Origin: Advenella faeciporci
GTDB taxonomy: Bacteria; Pseudomonadota; Gammaproteobacteria; Burkholderiales; Burkholderiaceae_B
Direction of reading: 5' to 3'
DNA: 64,000 nt
NCBI RefSeq assembly: GCF_014652395.1
Contig: NZ_BMYS01000002.1
Location: 224,637 to 288,636, forward strand
How positions within the stretch are numbered: the stretch's first letter is position 1; each line of letters begins with the position of its first letter. Positions 56,462 through 64,000 of the stretch are shown here, one piece after another. Position numbers and translations under genes: made by a program. Under the pieces are notes generated by a model that did no database searches, was not told the DNA's origin, and saw nothing but the letters and a program-made list of their open reading frames with translations.

Positions 56462-58786
56462 TTATTCGTCAACCAGAACAACGGTACTGACGCCCGGCAT
56501 TTCTGAAATATCATTGCGATAGGTTGATCCAAATGAAGGAACTCCCAACTCGGATTCAGGCAATGACCACGCTTCGGGCAAATCCCAGAATTGCTTGAAT
56601 TCATTGGTGAATTTTTCACTTAAGGCAAAACTGGTGGAATACATATGCCTTACCTGAACCGAAGCGCTCTTGGTCAGGATCCGTTCTCGTTCTTCCTTCA
56701 TCCATTCTCGGACAGGCACCGCACGCTGCAATCGCTCCTTGCGAATTTCAGCACGTCTTACCGTTGTTTTTTGAGAATTAACCACCCAATTGCCTTCATC
56801 GTCCTGTTCAATGACCGCACCATAAACTTTTCGGGCGAACTCTGGCAACACAAAGCGATTATTAAGATCGCGGGCAATAGCCGCCGGCTCACGATCCAGC
56901 GGATCCCCAAAACCCGGACCGCCACGGATATAGTTCAGGTACAGGTCATGATCCTCAAAAATGGTTTCCGTTGTCATGCATTGCTTATCACGTTTAACCT
57001 GGGCAGTCGCACTGATATGACGCTCATAATCCGGTTCACTCGGGTTACTGTCTGCTCCCAGTGGGATAGAAAGTTTCTGTTCAATCCGGGCTTTAAGATC
57101 GGTATTATGTGCTTCAAAACGGTAACCGGTGGCTGCCGGATAGCCTCCCATCAGTCCCCAGTCACTGTTCATATAACCGTTACCCGAAAAAAACATGGTC
57201 CAGTCCTGGGCATGCCAGACCATACGCAGGGTTTCCAGGCCACATCCACCCCGGTATTTGCCATAACCACCCGAGTTGGCTTTTACGTTACGTCCCATAA
57301 ACAACAAGGGTTCGGCCATTTCCCAGATTTCAATATCACCCATATCTCCTTCAGGATTCCAGACCGCTGCGGCATGATTCAGGCCATCCTTGACCGCGCA
57401 GGCACCGGTACCGGTTGCAGCCGTTTCAAAACTGTTAACCGCATGAATTTCGCCATCCTGGTTGATACCCCCACCCTGTAGCCAGTTACTGGTATTACCA
57501 TTACCGGCATTTACCTCTTCCAGATAACCGCGGCTGAAGTAAGATTGACTCATTGCACGCCACATGCCTGTCCAGGCGGAAACAAGATAGTGCCAGGCAT
57601 CCGAGTGGGCCGTCCGGCGATCATCCGGGTTCATCCAGGTGCCTTTGGGAATATTGAACTCTGTCGCGTAATAGGCGCCATCGTTAATCCGTTGGGTGGG
57701 TACCAGCGTTTGCGTTAGCATGACCCAGATACCGCTGGTGAAAGCCACCTGATTGGCGTTGAAACTGTGCCAGCACCAACGACTGCCCCCTTCAAAATTC
57801 ATGCGCCAGGTGGCATCAGGCCGAATGGTCAGCTCGGTGGGCGCATGCATAATGGTATTCATTTTGGCGTAAGAGGCCGTTAGCTGAACATCTTCATGGT
57901 TATAAGGCACATCAACAAAAGCCACCTTGCGGTAAACGCCTGGAATCGTCATGTCCTTCAGGCGGGATTGCAAACCGCGACGGCCTTCCTCAATAATTTC
58001 ATAGGCAAATTTCTCAAATGCCTCCACGCCATCCGACTCAACCACCTCTTCTACCAATTTGCGAATCATGTGACAGCCGGCAATCCGGGTACGTTCATCC
58101 AGAATCAGATATTTGGGTGTACGGGTCGAGCGCTGGCTTTCATGCAGCCAGTCACGCAGTGGCTCATCATTCACCCCCGTTTTGCGGCAGGTCGTCATAT
58201 AGCCATCCCCAAAGCGGGAGGTTTGCCCGGTAGACATGGAACCCGGAGAGATCGCGCCCGTATCAATGACGTGAGTGACTCCACCCACCCAGCCAATCAG
58301 TTTGGCTTCCCAGAAAATAGGTACGATCGTTGCAATATCACAAGGGTGCACGTTGCCGATAGAACAGTCATTATTGGTAAACATGTCACCCGGATTAATG
58401 CCCGGATTGGTTTCCCAATCGTTCTCGATCATGTACTTAATGGCCGCACCCATGGTGCCCACGTGAATGATAATACCGGTAGAAGTCAGGATACAGTCAC
58501 CAGCAGCGTTATACAGGGTAAAGCACAATTCACCTTCCTGTTCCACGATGGGTGAAGCGGCAATTTTCTTGGCGGTTTCACGGGCATGCACCAGCCCCCC
58601 ACGCAACCTTGAAAACATTTTTTCATAACTGATCGGATCGCTTTCCTTGAACTCCAGTGTTTCAAGCGCGTTGTAATAACCGCTCTCTTTGGTTCTGGCC
58701 AAAACGGCATCACGGTGTGCTTTCAGCGTCAAGCCATTACCCAATAAGTTACCCAGCCCGACTTGTTTCATTGACATCATATTCAT
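56462..58786 (-). CDS. acxB: Acetone carboxylase alpha subunit (HyuB family)
   Basis: The 774-residue subunit belongs to the hydantoinase B/oxoprolinase family and has the length of the Xanthobacter AcxB subunit (about 85 kDa). Landmarks include FTLYNAAGDCILTSTGIIIHVG, GDMFTNNDCSIGNVHPCD (a metal-site region) and GGYGKYRGGCGLETLRM. With AcxA and AcxC it carboxylates acetone to acetoacetate with ATP, using Mn in known enzymes. It lies 21 bases after acxA. Confidence 0.94.
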   Translation of the reverse strand: MNMMSMKQVGLGNLLGNGLTLKAHRDAVLARTKESGYYNALETLEFKESDPISYEKMFSRLRGGLVHARETAKKIAASPIVEQEGELCFTLYNAAGDCILTSTGIIIHVGTMGAAIKYMIENDWETNPGINPGDMFTNNDCSIGNVHPCDIATIVPIFWEAKLIGWVGGVTHVIDTGAISPGSMSTGQTSRFGDGYMTTCRKTGVNDEPLRDWLHESQRSTRTPKYLILDERTRIAGCHMIRKLVEEVVESDGVEAFEKFAYEIIEEGRRGLQSRLKDMTIPGVYRKVAFVDVPYNHEDVQLTASYAKMNTIMHAPTELTIRPDATWRMNFEGGSRWCWHSFNANQVAFTSGIWVMLTQTLVPTQRINDGAYYATEFNIPKGTWMNPDDRRTAHSDAWHYLVSAWTGMWRAMSQSYFSRGYLEEVNAGNGNTSNWLQGGGINQDGEIHAVNSFETAATGTGACAVKDGLNHAAAVWNPEGDMGDIEIWEMAEPLLFMGRNVKANSGGYGKYRGGCGLETLRMVWHAQDWTMFFSGNGYMNSDWGLMGGYPAATGYRFEAHNTDLKARIEQKLSIPLGADSNPSEPDYERHISATAQVKRDKQCMTTETIFEDHDLYLNYIRGGPGFGDPLDREPAAIARDLNNRFVLPEFARKVYGAVIEQDDEGNWVVNSQKTTVRRAEIRKERLQRAVPVREWMKEERERILTKSASVQVRHMYSTSFALSEKFTNEFKQFWDLPEAWSLPESELGVPSFGSTYRNDISEMPGVSTVVLVDE

Positions 58787-58807
58787 GTTGTGTCTCCTTA
58801 ACTTTAT

Positions 58808-60955
58808 TTATTTCACTTCTTTCAAATGAAACAGGCGATGTTTATCCAGTGTGGTTTCAAACCCTTTGGGCACCACAAAAGTGGTGGCATCAGATTCAAT
58901 CACCGCGGGTCCAACAATATGGTTACCTGCCTTCAGGGCCTCCATTGACCAGACATCCGCATCATGCCATTTTTTATGCCGGTAAAACGGACGTTTACCA
59001 ATCAGAGCCTCTTTCGGCGGTTCTTTACCTGACAACTCCTCTTCGGGCAACTCAGGTTTCTGTGAAATAACACTACCGCGCATGATGACTTTCGTAACAC
59101 CAAAACCAAGCTCTGGCGAACTGGCGGAAGTGGCATACACCCGACCGTAAGTTTCATCAAAAGCGGCCACCATTTTTTCCCAATCCTCAACAGTTGATGC
59201 CGCACTGATCGGAGAGTCAATTTCAAGATCATTCAACTGGCCCAGGAACTGCATGCTATATGCTGGACGAAGCATGACATCCTCAGGCTTGAAGCCATTG
59301 ATCACAAACTCTTCAATCACTTTTTCAGCCAATTCATTCCAGCCCTTTGTAAGCGTAATACCAGCCTGTTGCTTGACCTCATCTGAAGACCCGGGCGGAA
59401 CGGCAACGTCAACACTCATGTCATAGCGATACTCGTACTCGGCACAGGCACAGCCAAACGCGGAAAATCCGGCAGCCCACGCAGGTACGACCACATCCTC
59501 AAATCCCAGGCCTTCGGTATAGCCATAGGTATGTACAGGACCCGCACCGCCATAAGAGAAGCAGACAAAATCGGCCGGGTTATACCCTTTGGCGCTAATT
59601 GTGGAGCGCATGTATTCACGCAACTGCAAATCCAGCAATTCAATCACCCCTGCCGCCGCGTCTTCGACAGACAATCCCAGAGGATCTGCAATTTGCACTT
59701 TAAGATAATGCCGTGCCCTTTCCACATCAAGCTTGATCGCCCCACCCAGGAAATTTTCCGTATTCAGATAACCCAGCACAACGTGACAATCGGAAACAGA
59801 CACGGTATCCAGCCCGCTTTCCGGCCAACACATGCCTACACGATAACCGGCACTGTCCGGCCCAAGCTTGATGGACCCGCTATATGGGTCAATCCGTACA
59901 AAACTGCCAGCACCCGCACCCACCGAATCCATGGCGACCAGTGGCAATGACAGAACCAGGCGAGCCATGTCCGGATCTGATTTAATGGCAAAACTGCCTT
60001 TGGTAATCATGGCCATATCAAAGCTGGTGCCACCAATATCACTACAGGCAATATTGTCGTAACCCAGCAATTCACCTAAAAACTTGGAGCCGATAACGCC
60101 GCCAATAGGACCCGATACGATGGTACGCGCCAGTTCTTTGGCTTTCCAGCCAATCGTGCCACCATGAGTGGCCATCACACGCAAGTCAAATTTACCGCCA
60201 TGTTGCTTGAATCGGTCACTCACACCCTTAAGCGTTTTGCGGGAAGGTTCGGCCGCATAAGCTTCCAGAACAGTGGTATTGGTACGGTGACTTTCCTTGC
60301 GTGAGGGGTAATAATCTACCGTTGCAAAAACAGGAATATCCGAACCCAGCTTTTCAAGCTCTTCCAGACAAATATCCCTGGCCCTGCGTTCATTGTCCCC
60401 ATTTTTATGCGATTGTAATAAACTGATGACAATTGCCTGGGAACCCTTTGCAAGCAGTTCACGGGTTGCTTTGCGCACATCATCTTCATTAAGTGGAATA
60501 ACCACCTTGCCTTGCACATCGGTACGTTCGGCAACACCACGGGTACGGGACAGCGGCACCAATGGTTCATCATAGCGGTGTGTATTCAGATGAATACGAT
60601 CTTCCAGTGCGTAGCCCAGATAACTTTGCAAGGCGCGTCCCATCGAGTGCACGTCCTCAAACCCCTTGTTGCACATCAAGCCAACATCAAGCCCTTTACG
60701 CTGCACCACCCGGTTCAGCATGGCCGTACCGGAATAAACGCAGGTTAACAGCTCGGGATAAACATCCTCAACCCTTCGATTCCATGCGGCCAGTGCATCA
60801 TTGGAAGACTCATAAATTGCCTGGGCCTCATCGGCCGGATTACTTTGCGCCTTGCCAACGACAAACTGACCGTCACTGCTGACAAAGAATGTATCGGTCA
60901 TCGTACCGCCTGCATCAATACCCATAACCTGTACGGGAGTGGCTTCAGTTCGCAT
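58808..60955 (-). CDS. acxA: Acetone carboxylase beta subunit (HyuA family)
   Basis: The 715-residue subunit is of the hydantoinase A/oxoprolinase family with the ATP-binding GIDAGGTMTDTF (12-23), CSDIGGTSFDMAMI (about 310) and FSYGGAGPVHTYGY (about 465). It phosphorylates bicarbonate and acetone in the known enzyme. It is the first gene of acxABC, transcribed from the sigma-54 promoter at 61062-61078. Confidence 0.94.
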   Translation of the reverse strand: MRTEATPVQVMGIDAGGTMTDTFFVSSDGQFVVGKAQSNPADEAQAIYESSNDALAAWNRRVEDVYPELLTCVYSGTAMLNRVVQRKGLDVGLMCNKGFEDVHSMGRALQSYLGYALEDRIHLNTHRYDEPLVPLSRTRGVAERTDVQGKVVIPLNEDDVRKATRELLAKGSQAIVISLLQSHKNGDNERRARDICLEELEKLGSDIPVFATVDYYPSRKESHRTNTTVLEAYAAEPSRKTLKGVSDRFKQHGGKFDLRVMATHGGTIGWKAKELARTIVSGPIGGVIGSKFLGELLGYDNIACSDIGGTSFDMAMITKGSFAIKSDPDMARLVLSLPLVAMDSVGAGAGSFVRIDPYSGSIKLGPDSAGYRVGMCWPESGLDTVSVSDCHVVLGYLNTENFLGGAIKLDVERARHYLKVQIADPLGLSVEDAAAGVIELLDLQLREYMRSTISAKGYNPADFVCFSYGGAGPVHTYGYTEGLGFEDVVVPAWAAGFSAFGCACAEYEYRYDMSVDVAVPPGSSDEVKQQAGITLTKGWNELAEKVIEEFVINGFKPEDVMLRPAYSMQFLGQLNDLEIDSPISAASTVEDWEKMVAAFDETYGRVYATSASSPELGFGVTKVIMRGSVISQKPELPEEELSGKEPPKEALIGKRPFYRHKKWHDADVWSMEALKAGNHIVGPAVIESDATTFVVPKGFETTLDKHRLFHLKEVK

Positions 60956-61061
60956 AACACATCTCCTGAATAATTATTCACTTTTATTTTGGAATTCCTT
61001 TCATTACTTCCTTAAGAATTCCGCTCCTTTGATAACAGAACCATCTGTCACATTGATAGAT

Positions 61062-61078
61062 ATGCAAAACCCATGCCA
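61062..61078 (-). promoter_or_regulatory. Sigma-54 promoter of acxABC
   Basis: The minus strand reads TGGCATGGGTTTTGCAT. It matches TGGCAC-N5-TTGC with GG (-24) and GC (-12) exactly 10 bases apart. Transcription would start near 61052, giving a leader of about 97 bases before acxA. Confidence 0.85.
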
Positions 61079-61179
61079 AACCTTCATCTTAAAACGCAAG
61101 CATTTGATTTATATGTTAAAAATATAAAAAACCGCCTAATAAAAAACAATTTATTTCATCAAAATGAAATTCGTACGTT

Positions 61180-61221
61180 CGATTTCCGGATACTCATACT
61201 CATTTCGACTGATATCCGGAC
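61180..61221. promoter_or_regulatory. Paired TCCGGA sites, possible AcxR upstream activating sequence
   Basis: TTTCCGGATA (61183-61192) and TATCCGGACA (61213-61222) share TCCGGA with centres 30 bases apart, about three helical turns. They lie 110-145 bases upstream of the -24 element and between acxR and acxA. This is the normal distance for sites of a sigma-54 activator. Confidence 0.5.
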
Positions 61222-61263
61222 AATAGGGTTAATACTGAATATGAGTAATATCATCGTGAATAA

Positions 61264-61425
61264 ATGAATAGCCCCTTTAATAAAACTCCCAGGTTGCGTC
61301 TGGAGATGGAAAAAGTTATAGTCGAAAGAGAATTAAAAACGATGCGTAACGTAGATTTTTCAAGTCAAAACAAGCAGCACGACCAAGACAATAAAAACAA
61401 AATCGCATCATTGAGCTGTAACTAA
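61264..61425 (+). CDS. Possible small protein (53 aa) upstream of acxR
   Basis: This reading frame starts MNSPFNKTPRLRLEMEK and continues with charged helix-like sequence to SLSCN. It ends 38 bases before acxR on the same strand. It has no clear ribosome binding site. The gap 60956-61463 (508 bases) otherwise holds only the promoter and the activator sites. It may be a leader peptide, a small protein or chance. Confidence 0.3.
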   Translation: MNSPFNKTPRLRLEMEKVIVERELKTMRNVDFSSQNKQHDQDNKNKIASLSCN

Positions 61426-61463
61426 CTATCAAGCATATAGAATCAAGTTCAGCCGGAGACAAT

Positions 61464-63497
61464 ATGACAGGCTCAACCAAAAGTCAGCGTTTATCTAACC
61501 CTGACAACGATAATCGTGTGATTTCCGCATGGGAAAGTGTGATGAATGGTCATACTCCTGCACCCAATGCCCTAAGACGCTTAATTAATGACTCCTGGAG
61601 ACGGTGTCTTGATGCCAGAATTGATCCTGTACACCTGCACCCACCTTCGATGTTAGAAGATGATCAACTGCTAAGACTTCAGCAACGGCATTCAGAACTG
61701 GTCGCCGCCAGCCAACCGGTCATGATGATGGCCAGGGATTTTTTAGCTGAAACCGGCAGCGTAATGATTCTGACTGATCCGGAAGGGGTTATTTTATCCA
61801 TTGAAGGTGATCCTCGTGGTCTTGATGCTGCTGCATCCATCCAGCTAACCACTGGCTACAACTGGAATGAATTACGTACCGGAACCAATGCCATTGGCAC
61901 GGCCCTTATGACAGGACAAGCCGTACAGGTCCATGCCGCTGAACATTTCTGTTCCGGTGTCCGTGAGTGGACTTGCACAGCCTCTATCATTCGAGATCCC
62001 TATGATGGCCAAACGCTGGGGGCCATTGATATTTCAGGCCTGAAAAGTACATTCAGCCCTCATAGTCTGGCCTTGGTGGCTACTACTGCAAGCCGTATCG
62101 AAAGCATGCTGGCCAAAAGAGAGCTTAGGTTCCGTTATCAATTACTGGAACAAAGCATTGCCAGATTCACGGGCAGCAATGACGGTATTATCATTTGTGA
62201 CCGAAGAGGCCGCCCAATTAAGCTGAATGAACAAGTGAACTCAGCCTTGCTGGCACAAAACATCAAACTTGATCTGAATAAATCCGAGTCTCTTTTTGCC
62301 CTGGACTTGAATCAAATCAGCAATGGTCATCCAACACATAAACCAGAATGGTTACAAGCAGACTGGATCGAACCCGTTATCAATGAAGGTGAACGGATAG
62401 GTACTGTCCTGACCATCCCCAGTCTTGCGCGAAGCAAAAAATCAGGAGTTCCATACAGGCAGCCTTCGCCCCACTATCCTGACAAACGTCCGGAAGTCAG
62501 AGGGTTTAACCAGATCATCGGCCAATCGCCTCTGCTAAAAAAAGCCATAGAAAAAGCACACTTATTGGCAAAAACCAATGTACCGGTATTAATTCATGGT
62601 GAAACAGGTGTGGGCAAAGAAAACTTCGTGAGGGGGATGCATCAGGTTAGCGATTTGGAAACTGCAGATAACAGGCCATTTATTGCCCTGAATTGTGGTG
62701 GTTTAACCCCAGAATTACTGGCCAGCGAGCTATTTGGATACTGTGAAGGTGCTTTTACCGGTGCCCGAAAAGGAGGCATGATTGGTAAAGTCGAAGCGGC
62801 CAATGGTGGCACTTTGTTTTTAGATGAAATAGGTGAAATGCCCCTTGATTTACAACCACATTTTTTAAGGGTATTGGAAGAAGGTGAAATTTATAGAATT
62901 GGTGAAAACAAACCCAGAAATATCAACTTCAAATTAATCACCGCCACTAATCGGGACTTACAGGAAGAAGTATCGGAAGGACATTTTCGCATGGATCTTT
63001 ATTACCGGATTTCTGTCACAAGTATTCATATACCGGTTTTACGTGAAATCAAAGAAGACATCCCGCTTTTGGTTGATTATTTCCTGGGAACCTTACAACA
63101 TAAATATGGACATGGGCAAAAAAAAATAACCCCTGAAGCCTTAAGAATACTAGATCAATATGATTGGCCTGGAAATATCCGGGAGCTCAGGAACACCATT
63201 GAAAACATGTACCTGATGAGTCAAACCGATGACTTATTACCAGCAGATATTCCTGAACAGATCATCTCATCCATTAGAAAAACTCCTGCCCCTACTTCTT
63301 ATGCAAAGCCTTCACCAGACACGGGACTGCTTCAGCACTCAGAACGCATATCAATTGAAAAAGCACTGGCCCTGCATCATGGAAACATGACATCAGCCGC
63401 AAAATATCTCGGTATTGCCAAAAGTACTCTATATATGAAAATCAAAAAATATGGTATCGAAACAAAAATTGCACAAATCAGGAATGATGTTATGTGA
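61464..63497 (+). CDS. acxR: Sigma-54-dependent transcriptional activator of acetone carboxylase
   Basis: The 677-residue enhancer-binding protein is of the AcoR/AcxR type: an N-terminal GAF-like sensor (about 75-215), a linker, the AAA+ domain with Walker A HGETGVGKE (about 377), the sigma-54-contact GAFTGA (about 428), Walker B GGTLFLDEIGEM, and a C-terminal Fis helix-turn-helix (NMTSAAKYLGIAKSTLYMKI, about 642). There is no receiver domain, so it probably senses acetone or another ketone directly. CGGAG precedes the ATG. It diverges from acxABC, whose promoter is of the sigma-54 class. Confidence 0.93.
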   Translation: MTGSTKSQRLSNPDNDNRVISAWESVMNGHTPAPNALRRLINDSWRRCLDARIDPVHLHPPSMLEDDQLLRLQQRHSELVAASQPVMMMARDFLAETGSVMILTDPEGVILSIEGDPRGLDAAASIQLTTGYNWNELRTGTNAIGTALMTGQAVQVHAAEHFCSGVREWTCTASIIRDPYDGQTLGAIDISGLKSTFSPHSLALVATTASRIESMLAKRELRFRYQLLEQSIARFTGSNDGIIICDRRGRPIKLNEQVNSALLAQNIKLDLNKSESLFALDLNQISNGHPTHKPEWLQADWIEPVINEGERIGTVLTIPSLARSKKSGVPYRQPSPHYPDKRPEVRGFNQIIGQSPLLKKAIEKAHLLAKTNVPVLIHGETGVGKENFVRGMHQVSDLETADNRPFIALNCGGLTPELLASELFGYCEGAFTGARKGGMIGKVEAANGGTLFLDEIGEMPLDLQPHFLRVLEEGEIYRIGENKPRNINFKLITATNRDLQEEVSEGHFRMDLYYRISVTSIHIPVLREIKEDIPLLVDYFLGTLQHKYGHGQKKITPEALRILDQYDWPGNIRELRNTIENMYLMSQTDDLLPADIPEQIISSIRKTPAPTSYAKPSPDTGLLQHSERISIEKALALHHGNMTSAAKYLGIAKSTLYMKIKKYGIETKIAQIRNDVM

Positions 63498-63842
63498 TGG
63501 ATAACAATCATTCCAAAAAGCGGTCCTTACCCATTTAACTTATACCTTGAAAAGCATCAGCTAAACCGTATCTGATCAAAATCAAGCCTTTCAACCAGCT
63601 CTCTGGCCTGCTCGTCAAAGATTTTCTTTTGATTCGAATAACTGACTAGAAACTCTTTGCTGCTTGATCAATCGTTCAGTAATAAAGGCAACGCAATACT
63701 GGCTGCTATAAGAGAAATAATAATGGCCGAAGCCGCAGGAAAACGACTAGATCACGCCTTAATCCGTCTTTAGGTATCCGCCAGCCATCAAGAAATAAAA
63801 GAGAGATGACAAAAAAGGAAATTTTCTCATATTATCGGGCAT
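63498..63842. other. Intergenic stretch with possible gene remnants
   Basis: No intact gene is visible in this 345-base gap between acxR and the rRNA terminator. On the plus strand 63642-63776 is open and encodes a fragment (SNKGNAILAAIREIIMAEAA within it) that resembles the C-terminal domain of ketopantoate-reductase-type proteins. On the minus strand 63557-63667 is open and ends FDEQARELVERLDFDQI plus three residues. They overlap, so at most one is real. Decay is plausible but unproven. Confidence 0.3.
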
Positions 63843-63880
63843 AAAAAAACCCCTTCAGAAATATCTGAAGGGATTTTTTG
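63843..63880 (-). terminator. Terminator of the rRNA operon
   Basis: CCCTTCAGA (63851-63859), AATA loop and TCTGAAGGG (63864-63872) form a perfect stem with a T-run on the minus strand (A-run at 63843-63849 on plus). It also has a T-run on the plus strand and could stop transcripts from either side. Confidence 0.9.
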
Positions 63881-63889
63881 TAATAAAGA

Positions 63890-64000
63890 GCCTGACGATG
63901 ACCTACTTTCACGGATGTCCATCCACTATCATCGGCGCGAAGGCGTTTCACTGTCCTGTTCGGGAAGGGAAGGAGTGGGTCCACCTTGCTATGGTCGTCA
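63890..64000 (-). rRNA. rrf: 5S ribosomal RNA (first few bases outside the window)
   Basis: On the minus strand the sequence begins TGACGACCATAGCAAGGTGG and contains the 5S landmarks CCCGAACAGGACAGTGAAAC and GCGCCGATGATAGTGG, ending GAAAGTAGGTCATCGTCAGG. About 111 of roughly 115 bases are present. The usual 5' bases (TGCC) would lie just past the edge. The terminator downstream and the strand imply that 16S and 23S genes lie to the right. Confidence 0.95.

Noticed and set aside
56462..60955. Hydantoinase/5-oxoprolinase operon
   Set aside because: The HyuA/HyuB family membership is real, but lengths, order, gamma subunit and the divergent sigma-54 activator fit acetone carboxylase.
1..64000. 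CRISPR arrays, insertion sequences, prophage genes, tRNA genes, toxin-antitoxin pairs
   Set aside because: Looked for on both strands; no repeat-spacer series, transposase, integrase, cloverleaf or typical toxin gene was recognised.

Overview
The window reads as a chromosomal segment of a betaproteobacterium of the order Burkholderiales, most likely Alcaligenaceae with moderate GC. The family is inferred from gene content and order (lolC-lolD-tatD-comEC, recJ-prfB-lysS, LMW-PTP-iscRSUA-hscBA-fdx, trxA-rho), from three Bug-type solute receptors and from the 5S rRNA. I cannot name the genus. No insertion sequence, phage gene, tRNA or CRISPR array was seen.

Layout. 1-5.5 kb, minus strand: lipoprotein-export ABC genes, a TatD nuclease, ComEC, and the first 21 codons of an alpha/beta hydrolase preceded by a Fur-box-like site. 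5.5-11.8 kb, plus strand: an RpfE-like protein, recJ, a tiny lipoprotein, prfB with its programmed +1 frameshift, an SDR oxidoreductase and lysS. 11.9-19.2 kb, minus: a DUF188 protein, an M23 peptidase and the complete ISC iron-sulfur operon behind two IscR-type operator boxes, with a low-molecular-weight phosphatase upstream. 19.4-31.2 kb, minus: a luciferase-like oxidoreductase, trmD-rimM-rpsP, tusA-alaS, a VirB9-like lipoprotein, a [2Fe-2S] flavin reductase and parC-parE. 31.4-38 kb: trxA, rho, a 63-residue unknown followed by two overlapping hairpins, mtnN, a secreted unknown, a 2OG-Fe(II) oxygenase, a phosphoesterase and chrA.

38-53.5 kb is an accessory catabolic island. A TetR regulator faces an operon of acyl-CoA ligase, Bug receptor, thiolase and Zn-ribbon/OB protein. 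An IclR regulator faces a tight eight-gene operon: Bug receptor, enoyl-CoA hydratase, CaiB/BaiF CoA-transferase, HMG-CoA-lyase family enzyme, acyl-CoA dehydrogenase, MmgE/PrpD protein, class II aldolase and ketopantoate-reductase family enzyme. The gene set suggests activation, oxidation, hydration and retro-Claisen cleavage of an unidentified branched acid.

53.5-63.5 kb holds a DnaQ/GIY-YIG fusion nuclease, an aldo/keto reductase behind a perfect palindrome, and a full acetone carboxylase operon (acxABC). The latter has a good sigma-54 promoter, paired upstream TCCGGA sites and a divergent sigma-54 activator (acxR). The HMG-CoA-lyase-type cleavage and acetone carboxylation could both yield acetoacetate. 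The window ends in the 3' part of an rRNA operon (5S, minus strand) with its terminator.
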